This document shows, piece after piece, positions 56,887-64,000 of a stretch of DNA of 64,000 bases. This stretch comes from an uncultured Thermomicrobiaceae bacterium (GTDB lineage: Bacteria > Chloroflexota > Chloroflexia > Thermomicrobiales > Thermomicrobiaceae). The translations under genes were made by a program, and so were the position numbers. Where the stretch lies: NCBI GenBank assembly GCA_938082375.1, contig CALKCJ010000020.1, forward strand, positions 161,080 to 225,079, in the 5' to 3' direction. The notes beneath the pieces are model-generated. The model was not told where the DNA came from. It saw only the letters and a program-made list of their open reading frames with translations, and did not search any database. Within the stretch, counting starts at the first letter, position 1. The number at the start of each line of letters is the position of its first letter.

Positions 56887-58659
56887 GTGAAGTTCGAGGC
56901 GACGCCGTTCGGGCCGCGTCCGAGACGTCGCCGGCTAACCTGGAGGATGAGCCTGGCGATGTTGATTGTCCCGCTCGTCGCGCTCTTGGCAACGACGGGC
57001 TATGTCGTGTTCCTTCGTGACGACCGTCTTCGCGTTACGGTCATCGATGCGTACTCGGAACTCCCGCTTGGCAGCGTGCGTGTCAGCGACGGTCGGGAAA
57101 CCGCTGTGACCGACGACCGAGGTCAGACCCGGCTCGAGCTCGTCACGCCCGCGCGCGTAACGTTCGCAAAAGAAGACTACGACCCGGTAACACTCGAGGT
57201 GGCTGAGGGGCTCCGGTCAATCACCGTCCGGCTTCGTCCAAACGTTGTCCGCGGCGTGGTGACGAACCGGGCAAACGGCCAGCCGCTCGCTGGCGTCGCG
57301 GTCAAGGCGCTTCTCGGCGACCGCGTGGTCGCCGAGGCCAGAACTGGCCCCGACGGCCAGTATACCTTGCGAGAGGTTCCTGAAGGGGCCACACTCGCTT
57401 TCGAACACGACGAGTTCTCCGATGTCCAGGTCAAGCTTAGCCGGCAGACGTCGGTGTCAGTCGCGCTCCGGCGCGACGTCGTCACGGGGCGGGTGACGGA
57501 TCTGCACGGCGATCCGATCCCGGATGCCACTATTGTGATTGGAAATGCGATCAGCTCAACCGATGAGACTGGAGCGTTCCGTCTTGCCGGGGCGCCTGAG
57601 GAGGGAGATGTCGTCGTCAAGGCATCCGGATACCGCGCAATCGTGCTGCCGCTGACCGCCGAGATGCGGGTTGAGGCACAGCTCGAGCCGATTAGCGTTC
57701 GTGCCATCTACATCAATGCCGCGGTCGCTGCGAACCCGGAGGCCTTGGCTGAGCGACTGGCGTTGGCCGAACGCACCGAGATCAATGCTGTGGTGGTCGA
57801 CCTCAAGGACAGCACCGGGCGCGTGTACTATGACAGTCAGGTCCCGCTGGCTCGCGCGATCGGCGCGACCTTGCCGGTGCTCCAGCCGGCAGCACTCATT
57901 GAGGAACTACACCGCCGAAACATTTATGCCATCGCCCGGATCGTGGTGTTTGAAGACCCGATCCTAGCTGAAGCAAAGCCGGAGTGGGCCATCAAGAACG
58001 CTGAAACCGGAGGCCTCTGGCGCACCTGGAACGGACTGGCCTGGGTAAACGCGCATCGATCAGAGGTGTGGGACTACAACATCGCGCTGGCGCTCGAAGC
58101 AGCCAGGTTCGGTTTCGATGAAATTCAGTTCGATTACGTCCGCTTCCCGAGCGACGGCCCGCTCGACCAAGCCGAGTATGGAGTCGAGCACACCCGCGTA
58201 ACACGGACACACGCGATCGGGGAGTTTCTCGCGCGTGCTCGCCAAGCGCTGGCGCCGACTCGAGCGTACCTGGCTGCGGATATCTTCGGCTTGCAGCTCT
58301 GGGAGTTGGGGGACAGCGGCATCGGACAGAACCTCGAAATCATCGCTCAGCACGTGGATTACATCTGTCCAATGGTCTACCCTTCGCACTTCTATCCCGG
58401 TTCGATGGGGTTCGACATCCCTAACGATCACCCATACGAAGTCGTCTTGTGGAGTTTGCAGAACGGCATGGAGCGGCTCTCGCAGCAGTCCCGAAAACTG
58501 CGCCCGTGGTTGCAGGACTTTTCCTATGGACGTGGCATCGAGTACGGGCCGAACCAGGTGCGCGCGCAGATCCAGGCGGTTCTGGATGCTGGACTCGATT
58601 CCTGGATGCTTTGGAACGCTGACAATGTGTACCATGAACAGGCATTACAGGCTGATTAG
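56887..58659 (+). CDS. Membrane-anchored protein with carboxypeptidase-like repeats and DUF4015 (glycosidase-like) domain
   Basis: 590 residues from GTG 56887 (GGAG about 7 nt upstream). A basic N-terminus (RPRRRRLTWRM) and one membrane helix (LAMLIVPLVALLATTGYVVF) place the rest outside the cell. Three carboxypeptidase-regulatory-like modules follow: VTVIDAYSELPLGSVRVSDG, VVTNRANGQPLAGVAVKALLGD and RVTDLHGDPIPDATIVIG. The C-terminal half (AVVVDLKDSTGRVYYDSQV, NIYAIARIVVFEDPILAEAKPEWA, GFDEIQFDYVRFPSDG, VDYICPMVYPSHFYPGSMG) is the DUF4015 barrel, related to glycoside hydrolases. A cell-wall or exopolysaccharide target is likely, but inferred. Confidence 0.85.
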   Translation: MKFEATPFGPRPRRRRLTWRMSLAMLIVPLVALLATTGYVVFLRDDRLRVTVIDAYSELPLGSVRVSDGRETAVTDDRGQTRLELVTPARVTFAKEDYDPVTLEVAEGLRSITVRLRPNVVRGVVTNRANGQPLAGVAVKALLGDRVVAEARTGPDGQYTLREVPEGATLAFEHDEFSDVQVKLSRQTSVSVALRRDVVTGRVTDLHGDPIPDATIVIGNAISSTDETGAFRLAGAPEEGDVVVKASGYRAIVLPLTAEMRVEAQLEPISVRAIYINAAVAANPEALAERLALAERTEINAVVVDLKDSTGRVYYDSQVPLARAIGATLPVLQPAALIEELHRRNIYAIARIVVFEDPILAEAKPEWAIKNAETGGLWRTWNGLAWVNAHRSEVWDYNIALALEAARFGFDEIQFDYVRFPSDGPLDQAEYGVEHTRVTRTHAIGEFLARARQALAPTRAYLAADIFGLQLWELGDSGIGQNLEIIAQHVDYICPMVYPSHFYPGSMGFDIPNDHPYEVVLWSLQNGMERLSQQSRKLRPWLQDFSYGRGIEYGPNQVRAQIQAVLDAGLDSWMLWNADNVYHEQALQAD

Positions 58660-58679
58660 GCGAACACCTGGGCGAGACC

Positions 58680-59606
58680 ATGGCTGAACTGGAAACCAGC
58701 CAGAGAGCGCGTGCCCTGGAAGGCGCAGCACGGTGGAACGATCTCTGGGTCTCGCTGCGGCCGCGCCAGTGGGTGAAGAACGCCGTCGTCTTCGCCCCGC
58801 TGGTCTTCGGCGAGCAGCTGACCGACTGGCACGCGGTGGTACGAGCGACCGTCGCGATGCTGGCGTTCTGTGCCGCCGGGAGCGCGCTGTACCTCTTCAA
58901 CGACTGGCATGATGCCGAAGCTGATCGACAGCATCCATTGAAGCGGAACCGGCCGATCGCAGCGGGCCGAATCGGGCGGACTACGGTGCGCGTGTGGATC
59001 GGGCTGCTGCTCGCCGGTGCGGTCGTCGCCTCCAGCGTGGTCAATCTGAGACTGCTTGCTGTGCTCGCGGCCTATGTGGTCTTAATGGTTCTCTATACGC
59101 TGGTGCTCAAGCATCTGGTTCTGATTGATGTCCTGGCCATCGCCGGGGGCTTTGTGCTTCGAGCTCTGGCTGGCGCGGTTTCCATCCAGGTGCCGATGTC
59201 GCCCTGGCTCTACGTCTGCACGGTCTTGCTCGCTCTCTTTCTGGGATTCGCGAAGCGGCGTCATGAGATCGTGCTCCTGGAAGAGCAGGCGGTCAACCAC
59301 CGCCGTATCCTGGACGACTACAGTGTGCCGCTGCTTGATGGGCTGCTCACCGTTACCGCTGCAGCGACGCTGATGGCGTATTCGCTCTATACGTTCTCCG
59401 CCCCCAACCTGCCGGACAGCCATTTGATGATGCTGACGATCCCGTTCGTCATCTACGGGATCTTCCGCTATCTCTACCTGGTTTACCGGCACGACCAGGG
59501 CGGGCTGCCGGAGCAAGTGCTGATCAACGATCTGCCGTTGCTGGCGAGCATTGTCCTTTGGGGGCTGGCGACAGTCGTGTTGCTCTACGGACCAGAGCTG
59601 CTATAA
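58680..59606 (+). CDS. UbiA-family prenyltransferase, decaprenyl-phosphate phosphoribosyltransferase-like
   Basis: 308 residues, about nine membrane helices. The prenyl-diphosphate site is LYLFNDWHDAEADRQHPLKRNRPIAAGRI. A second acidic motif lies around GFAKRRHEIVLLEEQAVNHRRILDDYSVPLLDGLL. The NDWHDAEADRQHPLKRNRPIA form resembles enzymes that make decaprenylphosphoryl-5-phosphoribose, the start of arabinan precursors in actinobacteria. An alternative is a quinone-pathway transferase. It follows the DUF4015 gene by 20 bp, so they are probably cotranscribed. Confidence 0.8.
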   Translation: MAELETSQRARALEGAARWNDLWVSLRPRQWVKNAVVFAPLVFGEQLTDWHAVVRATVAMLAFCAAGSALYLFNDWHDAEADRQHPLKRNRPIAAGRIGRTTVRVWIGLLLAGAVVASSVVNLRLLAVLAAYVVLMVLYTLVLKHLVLIDVLAIAGGFVLRALAGAVSIQVPMSPWLYVCTVLLALFLGFAKRRHEIVLLEEQAVNHRRILDDYSVPLLDGLLTVTAAATLMAYSLYTFSAPNLPDSHLMMLTIPFVIYGIFRYLYLVYRHDQGGLPEQVLINDLPLLASIVLWGLATVVLLYGPELL

Positions 59607-59623
59607 GTCGACGCAACTTTACT

Positions 59624-59636
59624 CCACAGTATGTGG
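59624..59636. promoter_or_regulatory. Inverted repeat overlapping the hsp20 -35 box, candidate operator
   Basis: CCACA-GTA-TGTGG is a perfect 5-bp repeat whose right arm overlaps the first bases of the -35 element (59634-59639). A larger imperfect repeat, CTTTACTCCACA with TGTGGAAAG, includes it. The position suits a repressor of the hsp20-lon pair; it does not match CIRCE. Confidence 0.4.
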
Positions 59637-59662
59637 AAAGTCTGTGCGCGACTTGGTATACT
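59634..59662 (+). promoter_or_regulatory. Candidate promoter of hsp20-lon
   Basis: TGGAAA (59634-59639), a 17-nt spacer and TATACT (59657-59662). The -35 is degenerate (4/6) but the -10 is the same as at the rRNA and tRNA promoters. Confidence 0.5.
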
Positions 59663-59742
59663 CCGGGCGTAACCAACCGAGAGCAGCCGGCTGCGTCGGC
59701 GTCACGACGCGATGCCGCTGAGGGGCGCAGGAGGGCACAGAC

Positions 59743-60204
59743 ATGCTGATCATACGGCGTCGGGGCCGACATGAGACCGGTCGTATCCAGCAGGAAATGG
59801 CCGAAGTATTCCAGTCCTGGGTGATCGGCTTTCGACCGTTGTTGCGCTCTCAGGGAGGAGTATGGCGCCCACCGACCGAGGTATTTGAGGACGAGAGCGG
59901 CCTGGTCGTGCGTGTCGAGATTGCTGGCGTGCGTGAGGCCGACCTGGAAGTGGTGGTCGACGATGCGATGGTGCGTATTTCTGGCGTTCGCCAGCCGCGT
60001 GAGGGGGAGCAGCGGAAGACGTATCACGAGATGGGCATCGTCTATGGCCCCTTTGTGACGGAAATCCTGCTCCCGTTTGCTGTCGAGCTCGACGATGTCC
60101 AGGCGGTCTACGATCAGGGCCTGCTCGAGGTCTCATTGCCGCGCGCCCGTGCCTCTCGCGTCGTGCCCTTGCGGACGCCTGAGCCGGCTGCGGAAGAGGA
60201 GTGA
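59743..60204 (+). CDS. Small heat-shock protein, Hsp20/alpha-crystallin family
   Basis: 153 residues. The alpha-crystallin domain runs from RPPTEVFEDESGLVVRVEIAGVREADLEVVVDDAMVRISGVRQ to YDQGLLEVSLPRA. It holds unfolding proteins until they can be refolded or degraded. AGGAGGG precedes ATG 59743. The stop overlaps a GTG that could start lon (GTGA), so the two form an operon, linking holding and degradation. Confidence 0.94.
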   Translation: MLIIRRRGRHETGRIQQEMAEVFQSWVIGFRPLLRSQGGVWRPPTEVFEDESGLVVRVEIAGVREADLEVVVDDAMVRISGVRQPREGEQRKTYHEMGIVYGPFVTEILLPFAVELDDVQAVYDQGLLEVSLPRARASRVVPLRTPEPAAEEE

Positions 60205-60212
60205 TTACGACA

Positions 60213-62711
60213 ATGACGAGAGAAATGCGTGAGCGCGAAGTGTCGACCGAGGAGACGGTCGAGACATCTCAGACCGAAGGAGAGCAGCCTGGGCAGCAGG
60301 TGCTGCCGATCTTGCCGCTGCGCAACACCGTGGTCTTCCCGATGACGGTGGTGCCGCTGGCGGCCGGCCAGCCTCGCTCGCTGCGATTGATCGATGACGT
60401 GGCGTCCGGGGACCGCCTGGTCGGGTTGGTGCTGCAGAAGGATCCGAAGCAGGAGGGTGCCGGTCCTGGCGAGACCTACGAGGTCGGAACGATCGCCAGC
60501 ATCCACCAGATGATGCGCGTGCCGGATGGCACCGTGCGCCTGGCGGTGCAGGGGCTGCGGCGGATGCGCATCGTGGAGTGGGTGGCGGAGGAGCCGTATC
60601 TCAAGGCCCTGGTCGAAGCGATCCCGGAGACGGTGGAGGACACAGTCGAGGTCAAGGCGCTGATGCGTACCGCACTGGAGCTGTTCCAGCGCCTGGTCTC
60701 GCTGGTCTCCAACCTGCCGGAAGAGCTGGTGACTGCCGCGCTCAACATCGACGATCCGCTCCACCTGGTGTACCTGATCGCGTCGAACCTGCGGATGGAA
60801 CCGGAAGAGCGCCAGGCGTTGCTCGAGCTGGACAGGGCGCGTGACAAGCTCATGAAGCTGAACGCCTTCATGAGCCGCGAACTGGATCTGCTCGAGCTGG
60901 GCAAGAAGATCCAGAGCGAAGTGCAGGAGGAGGTCGCGCGTACTCAGCGGGAGTACTACCTGCGAGAGCAGCTCAAGGCGATTCAGCGCGAGCTCGGCGA
61001 GACGAGCGAGCAGGAGGCCGAAATTAACGAGCTGCGGGCCAAGATCGAGGAGTCGGGTATGCCTGAAGAAGCCCGACGCGAGGCCCTGCGCGAACTCGAG
61101 CGGCTCTCGAAGCTCCCGCCGGCCGCGGCCGAGTACGGCGTGATTCGCACCTACCTCGACTGGCTGACCTCCCTGCCCTGGAATCGGAGCACCGAGGGCG
61201 AGATCGACATCGCCAAGGCGCGGCGGATCCTGGACGAAGACCACTACGACCTGGAGAAGGTCAAGGAGCGGATCCTCGAGTATCTGGCCGTGCGGCGGCT
61301 GCGCAAGGAGCGCGGCGATGAGCAGGCCGAATCCAGCCGCGAGCCGATCCTCTGCTTTGTCGGGCCGCCTGGGGTGGGGAAGACCAGCCTGGCACAGTCG
61401 ATCGCGCGTGCGCTGGGCCGCGAGTTCACCCGGATGTCGCTCGGTGGCGTGCGCGACGAGGCGGAGATCCGTGGTCACCGGCGGACATACATCGGCGCCA
61501 TGCCGGGGCGGATCATCCAGGCAATCCGTCGAGCGGGAACCAACGATCCGGTCTTTGTGTTAGACGAGATCGACAAGGTCGGTGCCGACTGGCGCGGAGA
61601 CCCGTCGTCGGCGCTGCTGGAGGTCTTGGATCCTGAGCAGAACAACACGTTCCGGGATCACTACCTCGATGTGCCGTTCGACCTCTCGAAGGTCATGTTC
61701 ATCGCGACGGCGAACGTGCTCGACACCATCCCGCCGGCGCTGCGCGACCGGATGGAGATCCTGGTGCTCTCCGGCTATACCGACGAGGAGAAGCTCCGGA
61801 TTGCCGAGCGCTACCTAATCCCGAAGCAGTTCCGGCGTCACGTGTTGAACCCGGACGAGTTTACCTTTACGGACGAGGCGATCCTGGAGATCATCCAGCA
61901 CTACACCCGGGAGGCCGGGGTTCGGAACCTCGAGCGGGAGATCGCCAGCGTGGCCCGGAAGCTGGCAACACGGATCGCCGAAGGACAGGAGGTGCCGCGC
62001 ACCATCACACCGGTCGAGATCCGCGAGTTCCTCGGCAAGCGGCGCTACTACTACGAGGAGCTGTCGGAGCGCACCGCGCAGCCGGGCGTGGCAATCGGCG
62101 TCGGCGTCAGCCCGGTGGGGGGTGACATCATGTTCATCGAAGCCACGCGGATGCCGGGCAAAGGCCAGTTGATCATCACTGGCCAGCTCGGCGAGGTCAT
62201 GCGCGAGTCCGCGCAGGCAGCGTTGAGCCTGGTGCGGGCCCGGGCCGAGTCGTACGGTATCGAGCCTGACTTCCTGAAGGACAGCGATATCCACATCCAC
62301 GTGCCTGCCGGCTCGACACCGAAGGACGGCCCCTCGGCCGGGATTACGCTGGTGACCGCGCTGGTGTCGCTGCTCACCGGGATTCCGGTGCGCGACGATG
62401 TCGCGATGACCGGAGAGATCACGTTGCGGGGCCAGGTGCTGCCGGTGGGGGGGATCAAGGAGAAGGCGCTGGCCGCACAGCGGGCGGGCGTCAAGGTCTT
62501 CATCCTGCCGAAGCGCAACGAACTCGACCTCGACGAGCTTCCGCCGGTGCTGAAGGAGAACCTACGCTTCGTCCTGGTGGAGAACATCGACCAGGTGCTG
62601 GCGGAGGCGCTCCCGGAGGAGTTCCGGCGGCGCGTCGAAGAGATCACCAGGGAAGCGCGCGAGGGCCGGGCCCCGATCGAGTCGATCGCAGCGGCCGGTG
62701 AGCACCGGTAA
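60213..62711 (+). CDS. lon: ATP-dependent Lon protease
   Basis: 832 residues from ATG 60213. The N-terminal substrate domain begins VLPILPLRNTVVFPMTVVPLAAGQPRSLRLID. Walker A is CFVGPPGVGKTSLAQSIARALG. VFVLDEIDKVGADWRGDPSSALLEVLDPEQN is Walker B with the adjoining sensor region. The protease domain has the catalytic serine in TPKDGPSAGITLVTAL and lysine in VGGIKEKALAAQRAGV. Lon degrades damaged and regulatory proteins. The start could instead be GTG 60201, which overlaps the hsp20 stop; the AGGAG around 60197 fits ATG 60213 with a longer spacer. Confidence 0.96.
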   Translation: MTREMREREVSTEETVETSQTEGEQPGQQVLPILPLRNTVVFPMTVVPLAAGQPRSLRLIDDVASGDRLVGLVLQKDPKQEGAGPGETYEVGTIASIHQMMRVPDGTVRLAVQGLRRMRIVEWVAEEPYLKALVEAIPETVEDTVEVKALMRTALELFQRLVSLVSNLPEELVTAALNIDDPLHLVYLIASNLRMEPEERQALLELDRARDKLMKLNAFMSRELDLLELGKKIQSEVQEEVARTQREYYLREQLKAIQRELGETSEQEAEINELRAKIEESGMPEEARREALRELERLSKLPPAAAEYGVIRTYLDWLTSLPWNRSTEGEIDIAKARRILDEDHYDLEKVKERILEYLAVRRLRKERGDEQAESSREPILCFVGPPGVGKTSLAQSIARALGREFTRMSLGGVRDEAEIRGHRRTYIGAMPGRIIQAIRRAGTNDPVFVLDEIDKVGADWRGDPSSALLEVLDPEQNNTFRDHYLDVPFDLSKVMFIATANVLDTIPPALRDRMEILVLSGYTDEEKLRIAERYLIPKQFRRHVLNPDEFTFTDEAILEIIQHYTREAGVRNLEREIASVARKLATRIAEGQEVPRTITPVEIREFLGKRRYYYEELSERTAQPGVAIGVGVSPVGGDIMFIEATRMPGKGQLIITGQLGEVMRESAQAALSLVRARAESYGIEPDFLKDSDIHIHVPAGSTPKDGPSAGITLVTALVSLLTGIPVRDDVAMTGEITLRGQVLPVGGIKEKALAAQRAGVKVFILPKRNELDLDELPPVLKENLRFVLVENIDQVLAEALPEEFRRRVEEITREAREGRAPIESIAAAGEHR

Positions 62712-62734
62712 AGCGGTTGTTGGTTGGGTGCCCG

Positions 62735-62768
62735 CGAGGCGCCGGTGACGGGGGTCACCGGCGCCTCG
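62735..62768 (+). terminator. Strong hairpin after lon
   Basis: CGAGGCGCCGGTGAC and GTCACCGGCGCCTCG form a perfect 15-bp stem with a GGGG loop, 24 bp after the lon stop. No T-run follows (TCGTCGTGCC), so it may need other factors or act as a 3' stabilising structure. Confidence 0.65.
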
Positions 62769-62893
62769 TCGTCGTGCCAGTGCTCGCCAAGAGGACGCGA
62801 CGCATGCACCCGTGACGCGATCGCGACGGCTGCGCTATGATGCTCGGCGACGAGCGAGGGTCTCGCTGCGGCGAGGGAGCGTGGAGGATCGAG

Positions 62894-63703
62894 ATGGGGA
62901 AGGGGGCGACTGACCGGCCGCCGGTCATCGGAATTACGCCGAGCCTGAGTATCGACACGTTTCCGCACGGCACGTTCGAGCGTTACGCACTCTCGACGAA
63001 CTACGCTCGTGCGGTGGAGCGGGCTGGTGGCATCCCCATCATCTTGCCGCCCCAAGTCGGGCACGTCGCCGACGTCCTCTCACTGCTCGACGGCCTGCTG
63101 CTCAGCGGTGGCGGGGATATCCGACCGAGCCGTTACGGCGACACCGTGGTTCATCCTGAGACGTACGGGATCGATGACCTTCGCGACCAGTTCGAGCTGG
63201 AGCTGACGCGCGCGGCACTGGAGCTGGATCTGCCGCTCTTGTGCATCTGTCGTGGGATCCAGGTGCTGAATGTGGCGCTCGGTGGCACGCTGGTGCAGGA
63301 TATTGGCGACCAGTGGGGGACAGCGATCGAGCACCGGCAGCAGCGTTGTGGAGTGCCATCATCGGAGCCGAGCCATGAGATAGACGTCGTGGCTGGGTCG
63401 CTGCTCGAGATGGTATACGGGAGCCGGGCTATCGCCGTGAACTCCTTCCATCACCAGGCGTTGAATCGGGTGGCCGAGGGGCTACGGGTAGTGGGGCAAG
63501 CTCCGGACGGGCTGGTGGAAGGGGTCGAGTGCCCAGGGAAGCGCTTCGTGCTGGGGGTACAGTGGCATCCTGAGATGATGTTCGAGGCCCATCCGGAGCA
63601 TCTGCGGCCGTTCCGGGCGTTGGTGGAGGCGGCGGGGGATCGGCGCGTGGAACGCGGGATGGAAGCGGGGATCAGAGCGGGGGCTCAGCCGGGGTTGGGT
63701 TGA
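62894..63703 (+). CDS. Class I glutamine amidotransferase-like hydrolase (PuuD/gamma-Glu-GABA hydrolase family)
   Basis: 269 residues. The nucleophile lies in LLCICRGIQVLNVALGGTLVQDI. NSFHHQALNRVAEGL and VLGVQWHPEMMF provide the histidine and glutamate. DGLLLSGGGDIRPSRYG is the oxyanion and substrate loop. PuuD hydrolyses gamma-glutamyl-GABA in putrescine use; relatives act on other gamma-glutamyl amides. No puu genes adjoin. GTGGAGG lies 7 nt before ATG 62894; the ORF track starts 19 codons earlier. Its stop codon lies within the -35 box of the rrn promoter. Confidence 0.88.
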   Translation: MGKGATDRPPVIGITPSLSIDTFPHGTFERYALSTNYARAVERAGGIPIILPPQVGHVADVLSLLDGLLLSGGGDIRPSRYGDTVVHPETYGIDDLRDQFELELTRAALELDLPLLCICRGIQVLNVALGGTLVQDIGDQWGTAIEHRQQRCGVPSSEPSHEIDVVAGSLLEMVYGSRAIAVNSFHHQALNRVAEGLRVVGQAPDGLVEGVECPGKRFVLGVQWHPEMMFEAHPEHLRPFRALVEAAGDRRVERGMEAGIRAGAQPGLG

Positions 63704-63728
63704 CGCGGCTGGAGCAGACGAGTATACT
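63700..63728 (+). promoter_or_regulatory. rRNA operon promoter
   Basis: TTGACG (63700-63705), a 17-nt spacer and TATACT (63723-63728), with an AT-rich start region (AATAG). The TGA stop of the preceding gene (63701-63703) is part of the -35 box. The 16S begins about 145 bp further on. Confidence 0.75.
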
Positions 63729-63871
63729 AATAGTCGCGTCTGGAGCAGCCTCGTAGAGGCTGGATGCACCTTGACAATCGGAGCGTGGTCGAGTGCCCTG
63801 GTCGGTATGACCAGGAGGTGGCCGGGTCACCCAGGCAGTGAACGCGAGTCCCTCGCGAGAGGGGCTGAGTT
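63729..63871 (+). other. rRNA leader with hairpins
   Basis: This transcribed spacer has two perfect small hairpins: CAGCCTC-GTA-GAGGCTG (63746-63762) and CCTGGTC-GGTAT-GACCAGG (63797-63815). A CCCTC/GAGGG hairpin follows next to the 16S start. Such leaders take part in antitermination and RNase III processing, pairing with sequence 3' of 16S, which is outside the window. A TTGACA at 63771 lacks a matching -10. Confidence 0.5.
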
Positions 63872-64000
63872 CTGATGGAGAGTTTGATCCTGGCTCAGGG
63901 ACAACGCTGGCGGCGTGCCTAATGCATGCAAGTCGGACGGGAGCCGCGCAAGCGGTCGACCGTGGCGGACGGGTGCGTAACACGTGGGGAACCTGCCCGC
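63872..64000 (+). rRNA. 16S ribosomal RNA, 5' end only (continues past the window)
   Basis: GAGAGTTTGATCCTGGCTCAG, the universal 5' 16S motif, starts near 63878, which sets position 1 at about 63872 by alignment to E. coli numbering. AACGCTGGCGGCGTGCCTAA, TGCATGCAAGTC and the typical GTAACACGTGGG follow. The visible part covers the first 129 nt. The bases are consistent with Chloroflexota but too short for firm placement. Confidence 0.96.

Noticed and set aside
63771-63776. TTGACA in the rrn leader as a second promoter
   Set aside because: No acceptable -10 at 16-18 nt. Similar sequences occur in rRNA leaders as processing or antitermination elements.

Overview
The window is about 64 kb of GC-rich bacterial chromosome, densely packed with housekeeping genes. 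No phage, insertion sequence or CRISPR array is visible. The gene content suggests a Chloroflexota bacterium, most likely class Thermomicrobia (Thermomicrobium-like). The clues are the start of a 16S rRNA gene at the right edge, T-box leaders with intrinsic terminators in a high-GC genome, secreted proteins with tandem YFPETGH...FGYP repeats, and a DAHP synthase of the Thermotoga type. The lineage is an inference; the complete 16S gene would settle it.

Layout. 1-9 kb: a cut-off homocysteine methyltransferase, an ECF sigma/anti-sigma pair, a CPBP protease, parB without parA, glyS, a XerC/D recombinase and alanine dehydrogenase. 9-21 kb: rseP-ispG, a PfkB kinase with queG, ppc, coaX, an M42 peptidase, an EF-G paralogue and an RNase H-like protein. 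22-26 kb: tRNA-Val(GAC), thrS under a T-box, a lipoprotein, and rpsP-khpA-rimM. 26-36 kb (minus strand): a ten-gene amino-acid operon trpE-G-D-C-F-B-A-aroH-aroF-hisIE behind a promoter and a tryptophan T-box. 36-42 kb (minus strand): a PIG-L deacetylase, hisS-moaB-M20 peptidase, yraN-rnhB and rplS. 42-52 kb: rpsA, clpC, radA (overlapping convergent murG), lspA, rluD and a glycerate kinase. 52-60 kb: a secreted propeller/repeat protein, a nucleoside hydrolase, a degenerate DnaC-like protein, a polyprenyl synthase, a membrane-anchored DUF4015 protein and a UbiA-family prenyltransferase. 60-64 kb: hsp20-lon, a glutamine amidotransferase, then the rrn promoter, leader and 16S start.

How it works together. 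Tryptophan supply is wired from entry into the shikimate pathway (aroF) to the last step (trpBA) behind one tRNA-sensing leader whose apparent specifier codon is UGG. ThrRS is controlled the same way with an apparent ACC specifier. Proteostasis genes (clpC, hsp20, lon, rseP) and envelope genes (lspA, murG, the polyprenyl synthase, the anti-sigma factor) are scattered. Readable promoters share a housekeeping form: TTGACA-like -35, a 17-nt spacer, and a TATACT or TACAGT -10.

Most unusual items: a small protein that keeps the outline of a DnaC/IstB-type AAA+ loader but has lost its nucleotide-binding motifs; the ten-gene Trp T-box operon carrying chorismate mutase and hisIE; a ThrRS without a TGS domain; an RNase H-fold protein lacking its fourth catalytic acid; and an rRNA promoter whose -35 box contains the stop codon of the gene before it.
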